Assembly: GCA_017447805.1 (NCBI GenBank)
Contig: JAFSMR010000022.1
Coordinates: 95,571 to 159,570 of the forward strand
DNA: 64,000 bases
Source of the DNA: Kiritimatiellia bacterium
GTDB taxonomy: Bacteria > Verrucomicrobiota > Kiritimatiellia > RFP12 > UBA1067
Direction of reading: 5' to 3'
The notes beneath the pieces are model-generated. The model ran no database searches, was not told the DNA's origin, and saw only the letters and a program-made list of their open reading frames with translations. Made by a program: the position numbers and the translations under genes. This document shows, piece after piece, positions 43,183-51,180 of the stretch. How positions within the stretch are numbered: position 1 is the first letter of the stretch; each line of letters starts with the position of its first letter.

Positions 43183-44150
43183 TATATTTTCTCGCCAACT
43201 ACAAGCCAGTGGGGCATGGGGGGCGGGGCTTTAAGTGTCTCCTCAGCTACAAATCCGGCTTCATTCATCCAAAGCTTTAGTTCCGAATCCGAAAACACCC
43301 AACCGTTTTCCGTCGTTAGAGCCATATTTAGACCAAAGAGCGCAGAAAATTTCGGCGAAGTTTTGGTATGATCGGTCATCATATCGAGCACAAAAACGTT
43401 GCCGCCTTTCTTCAGCGCTTTATTAGCCCTTTTCAATATATCGACAATCATCTCGGGCGATTCTTGGTGAAGACAACCAAAGAGAGTAACAAAATCATAC
43501 TCGCCTTCTTCATATTCGTCGGTATGGTAATCACCAGCCCTACATTCTATACAATCGCAAAAGCCGGCGTCAAGTACGTATTTTTTCGCTTCATTACTAA
43601 TCGGCGCCAAATCTACGCTTGTGCACTTAAGGGCGGGATTTGCCTTGCACATCAAAATCGCGTAAGCTGCCGGACCGCCGGCGAGATCCAAGACTTTACC
43701 TTCGAGCTTGCCAAGCATAGGAACAATTCCGCGGCCTATGGCCATCGCTCTCGAAAACATCGCGGAGGCGAACATTTTTGTTCGCGCGTCGTCTTCACCT
43801 AGATGAATTTCGGGCTTTTCCACGGGACGAGAGGTCTTTACGAATTGAGCGAGCTTTCCCCATGCCGGATACACATCGCGATTATAGCGTATAGCATTAG
43901 TCAAATCGGCAGGCGCGCCAGGAATAAGCGCTAGACGCGATGCGCTAGTATTCGAATATACGCCATCGGCGGATTTTTCAAGCAGCCCTTCCGCGACCAA
44001 TGCATCAAGCATCAAGCACATCGCGCGATTATCCGCCTCGATTTCGCCTTTTTCGATTCGAGAAAAAATATCGCAATCTATCGCGGCGAAAAGAAGCGCA
44101 CTAGAATAATATGCGCTAGCCATCTCTACGATATCTTGAACAGATTTCAT
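43182..44150 (-). CDS. SAM-dependent O-methyltransferase (Methyltransf_2 type)
   Basis: A 322-residue protein: N-terminal winged-helix dimerisation domain (CLMLDALVAEGLLEKSADGVYSN) and a class I SAM fold (motif I GKVLDLAGGPAAYAILM; acidic TSVDLAPI; YDFVTLFGCLHQ; KKGGNVFVLDMM). The layout is that of hydroxyindole/caffeate-type O-methyltransferases, which methylate hydroxyl groups on small aromatic or quinone-like molecules. It follows the U32 gene with a 4-bp overlap and may methylate the hydroxyl that enzyme adds. The substrate is unknown. Confidence 0.85.
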   Translation of the reverse strand: MKSVQDIVEMASAYYSSALLFAAIDCDIFSRIEKGEIEADNRAMCLMLDALVAEGLLEKSADGVYSNTSASRLALIPGAPADLTNAIRYNRDVYPAWGKLAQFVKTSRPVEKPEIHLGEDDARTKMFASAMFSRAMAIGRGIVPMLGKLEGKVLDLAGGPAAYAILMCKANPALKCTSVDLAPISNEAKKYVLDAGFCDCIECRAGDYHTDEYEEGEYDFVTLFGCLHQESPEMIVDILKRANKALKKGGNVFVLDMMTDHTKTSPKFSALFGLNMALTTENGWVFSDSELKLWMNEAGFVAEETLKAPPPMPHWLVVGEKI

Positions 44151-45157
44151 CTATAGACCTCCTCTAAAAGTTTTTTGCATTTCCCGCAGTGCTTGCAATC
44201 GTTTGCCTGCGGACAATCCCTGACCTGGTGCCACAGCGAAGATGGGCGGTCGAACGATTTATTATCGAACGATTTCGCAAAAGTGTGCGCGGGATCCATA
44301 AGAAGAGCCAAATTGCCGTCATAATCACATGTAGCGTAAGCGTTGATAATCGCTTCGGGGTCTGGATGACGGCGAGTAGCAAGCTTAACGATATCTACAT
44401 ATTTTTCATATTCACGCATGTCCTCGGGTCTAAGCCAAGTCGCTCTCAAGAAATCTTCTTCGTTTCCTTGCGAATACCTAGTCTTGCAGAGGAAAAACGA
44501 AAAATCATATTTTGAAGAAGCGGCGATATCTTCGGAACGTCTTCCATCGCCATGGCCGTGAAGATTATCGTGGAAAGTCTGAAACGGACACTGCCTCAAG
44601 CAACCGGAATTTGCCTGCATGCCAAGCATTTTATTGTTTGCTTTCGCCCAGGCGGAAACTTCCGCGACTTTCTTGATATCTCTTTGGATTTCTCGAGAAA
44701 TATAAAAAGAATCGAATAGGTCAAGGACGCTTTCGAAGCCGACCGTTCCATGAACACGTATATTAACGCTCCAGCGAATTTTTATATTGGGATAGTGTTT
44801 GCGCAATACCTTTGCAATAAACGGCGAGGTAGTAGTTGCGCAATCAGGATTTAGGCCTTTCTCGCACATTTCATCGATGTTGCGTCTTACGAAATCGGCT
44901 AGGGTGGTCGAAATAGCTTGGTCGCCATAGCAATTTGCGTTAAATAGCGTATCGAGTTCGATACCATTGGCGCGAGCCCAATTCAAATCTGCAAACAATC
45001 TTTCTTTTACTTCTGGAGTAAAATCCGGCGCCGGACGGCAAGACAAAACTCCAGGCCAAGCGAAGAAGATTTCGCGAATTCTATCGAGATGCTTGGCGCA
45101 GATTTCCTGAAACGGCGCATTGTAGAAATATCCGACTGCTAATTTACGTCTCTCCAT
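44147..45157 (-). CDS. U32-family protein, possibly UbiU/UbiV-like Fe-S hydroxylase
   Basis: A 336-residue TIM-barrel-type protein of the peptidase U32 kind: LDTLFNANCYGD, DSFYISREIQRDIKKVAEV, MQANSGCLRQCPFQTFHDN, CKTRYSQGNEEDFLRATW, and a Cys-rich end CPQANDCKHCGKC (C-x5-C-x2-C-x2-C). U32 members UbiU/UbiV and RlhA bind 4Fe-4S clusters and hydroxylate aromatic or RNA targets without oxygen. Family placement is from motif layout and is less sure than its neighbours. It overlaps the phosphodiesterase-like gene (14 bp) and the methyltransferase gene (4 bp), implying a shared pathway. Confidence 0.65.
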   Translation of the reverse strand: MERRKLAVGYFYNAPFQEICAKHLDRIREIFFAWPGVLSCRPAPDFTPEVKERLFADLNWARANGIELDTLFNANCYGDQAISTTLADFVRRNIDEMCEKGLNPDCATTTSPFIAKVLRKHYPNIKIRWSVNIRVHGTVGFESVLDLFDSFYISREIQRDIKKVAEVSAWAKANNKMLGMQANSGCLRQCPFQTFHDNLHGHGDGRRSEDIAASSKYDFSFFLCKTRYSQGNEEDFLRATWLRPEDMREYEKYVDIVKLATRRHPDPEAIINAYATCDYDGNLALLMDPAHTFAKSFDNKSFDRPSSLWHQVRDCPQANDCKHCGKCKKLLEEVYR

Positions 45158-46256
45158 AAGCTACTTCGCATGGCCGGCCATGCGTCCCTTTTACATTGCC
45201 ACGACAGAATAAAAACAATTCCTTCGGATCAAAGCCTGGTTTGTTGTGTATATCAACATGTGATGCCCAGTCCGGCGCTTCACAGGATTTACTCCACCAT
45301 GAATATTCGCACCAGCCACCCTTCTTGGCAAGAAGAATATCATCATACCCCTCCGGCGCTTTATCATAATTGCCAGAAGAAAGAAGGATTTGTTTAGCCA
45401 TTTCCTTTTCTTCGCCGACCAGCAGGCATATTTCGTGGTCGCAAATCGCGAATGCTTTCGACGAATAGAAATCGGGGTATTGCATCTTGCCGATTTTTCT
45501 AGTCGTGAAGAGGCCTGCTTGGCGAAGAGTAAAATTCGGGTGACAGGGCGGCATCGTAGCTGGCGTTATTTCGTAATCGCCCGTGACGACTAGCTTCGCG
45601 CCGCGAACGCGGCAAAATGTCGCGACGCGCTCGAGTTGGCGCTTGAAATCTTCGAACGCGGCTAAATCTTGACGGGAATCGGGACCATATGCTTGCGCCG
45701 CGTAATCAAGCGTCGGCAAATATAGATAAGCTTCATCTACATCTCGATATTCAATTGCCGCCTCGAAATAATCTATGCACTGATGGCCGATTTTGGAAGA
45801 AGCTAACGGACCCCAATAGCGAAAAAGCTTGAATTTGGAAGCTTTTTCTTCGAGAATTTGGGCGAGCGCACTCGGTTTTGTGTAGCACGACATAATCATT
45901 CCGCCGCCATGTTTATGAATAGGCGCGGGCGAGACGATTACGTCGGCCTTTTCGCCGAGCGACTGCTGAAAGAAGAAGAGACCGGTGCTTTCATCCCAAA
46001 TCCTTTCCCCTTTCACGAGTTTGGCGCTTTGCTCCCAGAACGAAGGCTTTTGCAGATCTTCAAACCATACGCCATTAGAAAGCATTCCGTGCTCAAGTGG
46101 AGCCTTACCCGTCCTTAGGGAAGCCTGCGCGGGACAAGTGACTGCCGGGAATACGCTTGGCCGAGGGGAAAAACGAATACCCGCGATATTTTGGGCATTA
46201 CGCCTCTTTAGCATATTCCAGCCTAAGCCCGCGGCAATTACAGTAAGCTTTTTCAT
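45144..46256 (-). CDS. EboF-like alkaline phosphatase/phosphodiesterase-family protein
   Basis: A 370-residue protein of the type I phosphodiesterase/nucleotide pyrophosphatase fold. T40 in FPAVTCPAQASLRTGKAP is the expected nucleophile; later landmarks are YLYLPTLDYAAQAYGPDS, AKLVVTGDYEITP, FAICDHEICLL, VDIHNKPGFDPKELF and GTHGRP. The course closely matches the phosphodiesterase-family member of Ebo clusters. The usual first metal-binding Asp after the first strand is not evident (VIAAGLGWN). No signal peptide is seen, so it is probably cytoplasmic. Overlaps the prenyltransferase gene by 4 bp. Confidence 0.75.
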   Translation of the reverse strand: MKKLTVIAAGLGWNMLKRRNAQNIAGIRFSPRPSVFPAVTCPAQASLRTGKAPLEHGMLSNGVWFEDLQKPSFWEQSAKLVKGERIWDESTGLFFFQQSLGEKADVIVSPAPIHKHGGGMIMSCYTKPSALAQILEEKASKFKLFRYWGPLASSKIGHQCIDYFEAAIEYRDVDEAYLYLPTLDYAAQAYGPDSRQDLAAFEDFKRQLERVATFCRVRGAKLVVTGDYEITPATMPPCHPNFTLRQAGLFTTRKIGKMQYPDFYSSKAFAICDHEICLLVGEEKEMAKQILLSSGNYDKAPEGYDDILLAKKGGWCEYSWWSKSCEAPDWASHVDIHNKPGFDPKELFLFCRGNVKGTHGRPCEVAYGET

Positions 46257-46975
46257 GACGCGCTTACTCCTTTCGCTGTCTCTTTAAGGATTCTAAGCGC
46301 CAATAACAGGACTGCGCCCGCAATCAACAGAGGTTTTATCAGAAACACCATCAGCAATACGAGCTGAATATAAATCACGCTGCCGATCAAAATCCCCACA
46401 CGGCGTTTTTTCGCTTCATCGAATTCTTCACCTTCAGAATATTTCGTGACGAAAGCAAAGTATGCGCTCCAAATCGCTATCGCGGCGATGAGCGCGGCGA
46501 ATCGCCAAGTCTCGAGATAACGCAATGACGAGCCGAAAGTCGCGGCCGCGCCGCAAAACACATTCGCGCCGCGGCAAAAGCCCATGAGGAAAATATTCTT
46601 CGTGCGATTATAGATAAACGCCGCGATAAGAATAAAGGCGGCCGCAAGCCACCAAAGAAGTGGAAGCTTGGCGATACAGGCAAAAATAACAACGCCTAAA
46701 CAGCAAAGCACTCGAGAAAGATTCGCCGAGCTTAATGTAATTTCACCATCCGGAATCGGCCGAGCTTTATCGGTAGATGCGCCGACAACATCATTATCGG
46801 CGAGCCCTGCCATATAGATTAGGATGGCATCTAACGTCGCGACAGCGAGATTTACGTAGAAACCGCTCGCAAGAGCACCCGCCCCGCAAGCGCAAATCGC
46901 TGCGCCGACTAACAAATCGCCTGGTACAGTCGGCAAATTCACTACACGAAAAAATTTGAGCCATCCTTTTATCAT
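46253..46975 (-). CDS. UbiA-superfamily prenyltransferase-like membrane protein
   Basis: A 240-residue protein with about seven or eight helices. The first Asp-rich motif reads ADNDVVGASTDKARPIPDGEI: N61-D62 and D69 fit NDxxDxxxD, but position 65 is Gly rather than Asp. RPIPxG after it is typical of UbiA and of EboC. A second acidic region is YSEGEEFDEAKKRRVG. Family members attach prenyl chains to aromatic or other acceptors in the inner membrane. Start ATG 46975 overlaps the lpxB stop (ATGA). Not clearly MenA, UbiA or heme O synthase; product unknown. Confidence 0.8.
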   Translation of the reverse strand: MIKGWLKFFRVVNLPTVPGDLLVGAAICACGAGALASGFYVNLAVATLDAILIYMAGLADNDVVGASTDKARPIPDGEITLSSANLSRVLCCLGVVIFACIAKLPLLWWLAAAFILIAAFIYNRTKNIFLMGFCRGANVFCGAAATFGSSLRYLETWRFAALIAAIAIWSAYFAFVTKYSEGEEFDEAKKRRVGILIGSVIYIQLVLLMVFLIKPLLIAGAVLLLALRILKETAKGVSAS

Positions 46976-48069
46976 ACTGCGCACGCCACCTTTCCGCCAG
47001 TTTCAATCTCCGAAGCGATATACGAAAGCGAACCAGTTCGCGAATCGAGCAAGCGGCATGTCGCATCCAGCTTCGCTATCGCCTTGGAGCGCTCTTTAGG
47101 GTCGTCAAGCCACTGTTCGAGAATCGCGCTAAGATTATCGGCTGTAAAATCTTCTTGCAACAACTCCGGCATTGGAGTAGTCTTATCTTCCGGCAGAGAT
47201 TTTTCCCATATGATATTGGCTAACCCTATATGGTGAATTTCTTTTACGAATCTTCTAACAAGCCACGCGAACAGCGCGCCGACTCTATATACAAGAACAG
47301 TTGGGCACCTAGAGAGCGCTGCTTCCAATGTAGCCGTGCCCGATGCGACCGCGGCGACATCCGCCCTTTGCAAAACTCTTCTCGCCTCGCCATCGAACAC
47401 TGTTATCGATAGGCTTTGCGGCTTCGCGCAACGCTTCAAGATTTTCCCGATCGCTGATTTCGCGCCGGGATTCGCAGCGGGAATTTCGATTTTTATATTC
47501 TTCAATCTATTCGCAGCTTCGAGCATTACGGGCAAATTTCTTTCGACTTCAGACAATCTACTGCCTGGCAACAGCGCGACGACGCGCGATGACAAACCTT
47601 GATTCCTATGAGATACTTGCTCGACTAACGGATGGCCAATAAACTCGGCGAAGCCCGGTTTGTAAAGCGCCGGCTCAAACGGGAAAAAGCAATATAATTT
47701 ATCAAGCGAAGCTTCGATCTTCGGTATGCGCCCTTTCTTCCACGCCCAAACCTGCGGCGATACTATGTGAACGGCGCGTATGCCTCGCGACTTTGCAAAG
47801 GCAGCAAGTTTCAAATTCATTCCCGGGTAATCAATTGTGCATACGACATCTGGGCGCCATTCGATAATTGCCTTTTCCATCGTCCTCTTTACTCGCAAGA
47901 AAAAACCGATTCTCTTCAAAACAGCCCATAGACCCATTACAGCCAAATCGGAAATCGAAAACCCGTAATCTTCATACCCGCGAACCTCGTGGGAGGCGGC
48001 CAAATGTCGCTTTATTCCATTTGCGTAAAGAACGCCAGATTGCTCTCCTGCCAGCAGTAGAATTTTCAT
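46972..48069 (-). CDS. lpxB: Lipid A disaccharide synthase
   Basis: A 365-residue GT-B glycosyltransferase with LLAGEQSGVLYANGI, IDYPGMNLKLAAFAKSRG, HIVSPQVWAWKKGRIPKI, GHPLVEQ and VALLPGSRLSEVERNLPVML, all LpxB hallmarks. It joins UDP-diacylglucosamine to lipid X in lipid A synthesis at the inner membrane. It overlaps lpxI, which makes lipid X, by 4 bp. Confidence 0.93.
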   Translation of the reverse strand: MKILLLAGEQSGVLYANGIKRHLAASHEVRGYEDYGFSISDLAVMGLWAVLKRIGFFLRVKRTMEKAIIEWRPDVVCTIDYPGMNLKLAAFAKSRGIRAVHIVSPQVWAWKKGRIPKIEASLDKLYCFFPFEPALYKPGFAEFIGHPLVEQVSHRNQGLSSRVVALLPGSRLSEVERNLPVMLEAANRLKNIKIEIPAANPGAKSAIGKILKRCAKPQSLSITVFDGEARRVLQRADVAAVASGTATLEAALSRCPTVLVYRVGALFAWLVRRFVKEIHHIGLANIIWEKSLPEDKTTPMPELLQEDFTADNLSAILEQWLDDPKERSKAIAKLDATCRLLDSRTGSLSYIASEIETGGKVACAV

Positions 48070-48905
48070 GGTCTTAAAGGCGCGTAGGGAAGTCCAGATT
48101 CGATACCGATTATCGCAATCGAGTGTTTATTTGCGTAAGTCAAAGTTTCTTCTTTATTGAGCAGCACCAATCGGCCAGCCTGAAAAGCAAGAACCGTAGC
48201 GCCGGCTTTTTTCATCGTCTTTAGAGTCTTTAAGCCGGCGACGGGGATATCGAAGCGCATATCGTGGCCGACTCTCGCCGCCTTGAAGACGATAGACCCC
48301 TTTCCGCCGAGTTTGCCGCCTCGCTTGATTGCAGCATTTGTTCCTTCGAAAGCTTCGACGGCAAGGACCATTCCGCGCTTCACCATTACGGTTTGGCCGA
48401 CATCATGATTGCCGACGTCTTTCGCGACATTCGCGGCGTGGATTATATCGGAATATTCCTCTTTCGTCGGTTCACGTGAAGTCAATAGGCCGGCGCCGGG
48501 CATATTGCCATCCATAAAACAACTAGCCGGCAAAGTCTTGATACCAAAGTCAGTCATCTTCTCGATAAGCTTGCCGAAGATCGTATGTGCGGTTTTTACA
48601 TCAAGCTCATTGAGCCAAGCTTTCACTTCGTCATCGAATCTGCCGCGGAAAAGCGAAAGAGGGTTAACTTGGCCCGCGAGGATCAGGCCATCGTAATTTT
48701 TTGCAGCAATTCTTTTTATTCCCTCGGCGATTCCGCCAAGAGTTACCCAATCCACATTGTCAGCCGCCCGGCAAGTGGCGCGCCAGGTCGAACCTTTAAT
48801 CGCCACGACATCAATCTGACCGGCATCGGCCTTTTTTGCGCCTTCGACGATTAGACGAGGGTAGTCGCCCGACCCGGCAACGATAACATACTTCTTATTT
48901 CCCAT
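48066..48905 (-). CDS. lpxI: UDP-2,3-diacylglucosamine pyrophosphatase LpxI
   Basis: A 279-residue DUF1009/LpxI protein: VIVAGSGDYPRLIVEGAKK, GGIAEGIKRIAAKNYDGLILAGQVN, LPASCFMDGNMPGAGLLTSREPT, DVGNHDVGQTVMVKRGMVLAVEAFEGTNAAI, and VLAFQAGRLVLLNKEET. It hydrolyses UDP-diacyl-GlcN to lipid X, replacing LpxH. First gene of the seven-gene operon. TATAAT ends 11 bases before the ATG, leaving a leader of only a few bases. Confidence 0.95.
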   Translation of the reverse strand: MGNKKYVIVAGSGDYPRLIVEGAKKADAGQIDVVAIKGSTWRATCRAADNVDWVTLGGIAEGIKRIAAKNYDGLILAGQVNPLSLFRGRFDDEVKAWLNELDVKTAHTIFGKLIEKMTDFGIKTLPASCFMDGNMPGAGLLTSREPTKEEYSDIIHAANVAKDVGNHDVGQTVMVKRGMVLAVEAFEGTNAAIKRGGKLGGKGSIVFKAARVGHDMRFDIPVAGLKTLKTMKKAGATVLAFQAGRLVLLNKEETLTYANKHSIAIIGIESGLPYAPLRP

Positions 48906-48916
48906 GTACGGCGTAT

Positions 48917-48945
48917 ATTATATCAAAATTTCGCATTTTCCGCAA
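48917..48945 (-). promoter_or_regulatory. Promoter of the lpxI operon
   Basis: On the minus strand TTGCGG (48940-48945), 17 bp ending AAATTTTGA, TATAAT (48917-48922), 11 bases to ATG 48905. It points away from the promoter at 48995-49023. Confidence 0.72.
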
Positions 48946-48994
48946 CGCCCAGACCCCATAAATAAAAGAGTCGCGGGAATAGTAAAATCTACCA

Positions 48995-49023
48995 TTGAAG
49001 AGAAGGAAGAATTTTGGTATAAT
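48995..49023 (+). promoter_or_regulatory. Promoter of the CMD-cupin/glycosyltransferase operon
   Basis: TTGAAG (48995-49000), 17 bp ending AATTTTGG, TATAAT (49018-49023). The leader to ATG 49106 is about 75 nt and includes a possible nine-codon upstream frame from ATG 49029. Confidence 0.7.
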
Positions 49024-49105
49024 ATGCGATGTCTTGGGGCTTTTGCATAGTCCACTGATGGTGATGTTGTGGTGCGGAGGCCTCGAGGATTGCGGGGCAA
49101 TTGAT

Positions 49106-50167
49106 ATGAAGAAAAAAATCGCTTTGTTCGCTATCGTTATATGCGCTTTTACACTAGCGAAAACCGAAGCGCAAGAAGAATCAAAACCGCTCTCGAAACG
49201 AGAGGCGGCAATTGTAGATATCGCCTCGTCACTCGCGCGCGGAGAGCAAAAATCGCTCGCATTGGCTTTTAAGGAAGCTTTTGGCACAGGGCTAACATTG
49301 AATGAAGCTAAGGAAATCATCTCGCAACTATATGCGTATTGCGGCTTTCCGCGCGCGTTGAACGCCGCCGCGACCCTTAGGATAGTCGCGGATGATTTAA
49401 ACCCTAGGGAAGGTCCGCGGCCAGGCCCACTTCCGCAAGGCCCTTCTATTGTTTTTGGGACAGCCGTGCAAACGAAACTTTGCGGTCGCGAAGTGAAAGG
49501 CGGAATATACAGTTTCGTCCCGCAACTTGACGAATATCTAAAAGCACATCTTTTCGGTGATATTTTTGCAAGAGATACTCTAACTTGGAGAGAAAGGGAA
49601 ATCGCGACATTGGGCGCGCTTGCAGCAAGAAACGATACCGAACCTCAGCTGAAAGCGCATCTTAAAATCGGGCAGAACGTAGGGCTTAAAGAAGAGACGA
49701 TGCGTGAAATAGTCAGACATGTTCAGGTGCCCTCGAACCCTGACTCGCTTAGCGCCGATTGGTCGATTTTCGCAGTTGGCCAAGCCAATAGCGCATTCAA
49801 GAACTATTTCAATGGCAATAGTTACAAGAACGAGCTTTCGTGCGAAAAGCTCGCAATTTCCACGATAACATTCGAGCCTGGCGCGCGAAACGATTGGCAT
49901 ATTCACCATGCGACATCAGGCGGTGGGCAGATTCTTATCGTTACTGCAGGCAAAGGGATTTATCAAGAAGAAGGCAAGGCGCCGCAACTAATCAAGCCGG
50001 GAGAAACAGTAAATATTCCCGCCAATACAAAGCATTGGCATGGCGCCGCACAAGATTCGTGGTTTCAACATCTCGAAATAGAAGTCCCCGGCGAAGAATC
50101 TTTTACGGAATGGTGCGGCGAAGTCGATAATGTAACATATACGAAGGCTTGGGGCGAGATAAAATGA
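49106..50167 (+). CDS. Secreted carboxymuconolactone decarboxylase-cupin fusion
   Basis: A 353-residue exported protein: signal peptide (MKKKIALFAIVICAFTLAKTEAQ), two CMD-like segments (LYAYCGFPRALNAAATL and WREREIATLGALAARNDTEPQLKAHLKIGQNVG), then a cupin (FEPGARNDWHIHHATSGGGQILIV, the HxH metal site, and PGETVNIPANTKHWHGAA). Fusions like this occur in gut bacteria with unknown small-molecule roles. Start ATG 49106 was chosen for the signal peptide. The GT8 gene starts within its stop (ATGA). Confidence 0.88.
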   Translation: MKKKIALFAIVICAFTLAKTEAQEESKPLSKREAAIVDIASSLARGEQKSLALAFKEAFGTGLTLNEAKEIISQLYAYCGFPRALNAAATLRIVADDLNPREGPRPGPLPQGPSIVFGTAVQTKLCGREVKGGIYSFVPQLDEYLKAHLFGDIFARDTLTWREREIATLGALAARNDTEPQLKAHLKIGQNVGLKEETMREIVRHVQVPSNPDSLSADWSIFAVGQANSAFKNYFNGNSYKNELSCEKLAISTITFEPGARNDWHIHHATSGGGQILIVTAGKGIYQEEGKAPQLIKPGETVNIPANTKHWHGAAQDSWFQHLEIEVPGEESFTEWCGEVDNVTYTKAWGEIK

Positions 50168-51180
50168 GAACAATTCCCTTAATTCATTGCTTCGACCGCA
50201 ACTATGTAATGCCTGCTGCCGTCTGCTTTCAGACGCTTCTCGAGAATGCTAAATCTAAAGACACAATCTATTCTCTACGGGTCGTCGGCGATTTGGCTGA
50301 ACCAGACGAGAAGTTTCTTCGCCAAATTGTCGAAAAATTCCCCAATGGCGAAATAGCTTTCAGAAAACCTGCCGCACTGGGGCTAGACGACAGCGCTCTT
50401 CCAGCGAAAAGCCATTTTTCGCTTGATCTCTACAATAAACTCGCCCTTCCGGAACTGTTTCCGGAATTTGACAAGGCTATAGTCGCCGATGTTGATGTTA
50501 TATATCTTGACGACATAGCCAAAGCCTTCGACTTTTTCGATTTCGACGACGACAATCTTCTCGGGGGGGTCTGGGATCTAGGCTACGCCGCATATCACAA
50601 AGAGGCGCTCTTCCCGACCGGCCGCCCTTTCATCAAAAAATATTCCCGCAATTGGACAAACGAAGAACTGGACCTGCTCAAAATCGGCGCGGGATTCGTC
50701 GTATACAACATGTCCGCCTTGCGAAATGGCGCATACGCGAAAAAGTGGATTGATTTCGCGAAGAAGAATTCCTATAGAGCCCTTCTCCCGGAACAAGAAG
50801 CGTACAACATCGTTTGCAAAGAGAAAATCAAACTTCTGCCGCTTAGGTTCATGGCGGTCGCCGAGCACTACTCTCGCTACACGGCAATGAGCGAAGCGGA
50901 AAAAACTGCGAATCCCGCCTGGGACGAAATGTTCGGCGAAATGGTCCAGCTCCATTACGCCTCGAAAATCAAGCCGTGGAAATACCCATCCTCCCCCTGC
51001 GCAGATCTCTGGTTCGCCGCATGCGCAAGAGCTGGCGCAATCGAAGCGTGGCGAAAATTCTATGCGACGTTTTCCGCTTCGATGTCCGAAGAGTCCCTCG
51101 AAAAGAAAGTATTCGAAATGCGTATGGGCCGGTTCCATCTTAAACTTTCGAAAGAAAGGAAGCCGAGGAAAAATGTCTGA
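50164..51180 (+). CDS. Family 8 glycosyltransferase
   Basis: A 338-residue retaining GT-A enzyme: MRTIPLIHCFDRNYVMPAAVCFQTLLENA, the metal site D109-V-D111 in AIVADVDVIYLDDI, GAGFVVYNM and LPEQEAYNIVC, and the donor motif LHYASKIKPWKYP. GT8 members in bacteria often add glucose or galactose to LPS. It is coupled at both ends (ATGA overlap upstream, 8-bp overlap downstream). Confidence 0.9.
   Translation: MRTIPLIHCFDRNYVMPAAVCFQTLLENAKSKDTIYSLRVVGDLAEPDEKFLRQIVEKFPNGEIAFRKPAALGLDDSALPAKSHFSLDLYNKLALPELFPEFDKAIVADVDVIYLDDIAKAFDFFDFDDDNLLGGVWDLGYAAYHKEALFPTGRPFIKKYSRNWTNEELDLLKIGAGFVVYNMSALRNGAYAKKWIDFAKKNSYRALLPEQEAYNIVCKEKIKLLPLRFMAVAEHYSRYTAMSEAEKTANPAWDEMFGEMVQLHYASKIKPWKYPSSPCADLWFAACARAGAIEAWRKFYATFSASMSEESLEKKVFEMRMGRFHLKLSKERKPRKNV

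Noticed and set aside
46253..46975. Assignment as MenA, UbiA or heme O synthase
   Set aside because: The motif and the RPIPDG context fit EboC-like proteins better, and no quinone or heme pathway genes lie nearby.
49029..49058. Nine-codon upstream open frame before the CMD-cupin gene as a regulatory peptide
   Set aside because: It has no ribosome-binding site and no codon run or attenuator-like hairpin that would support a regulatory role.
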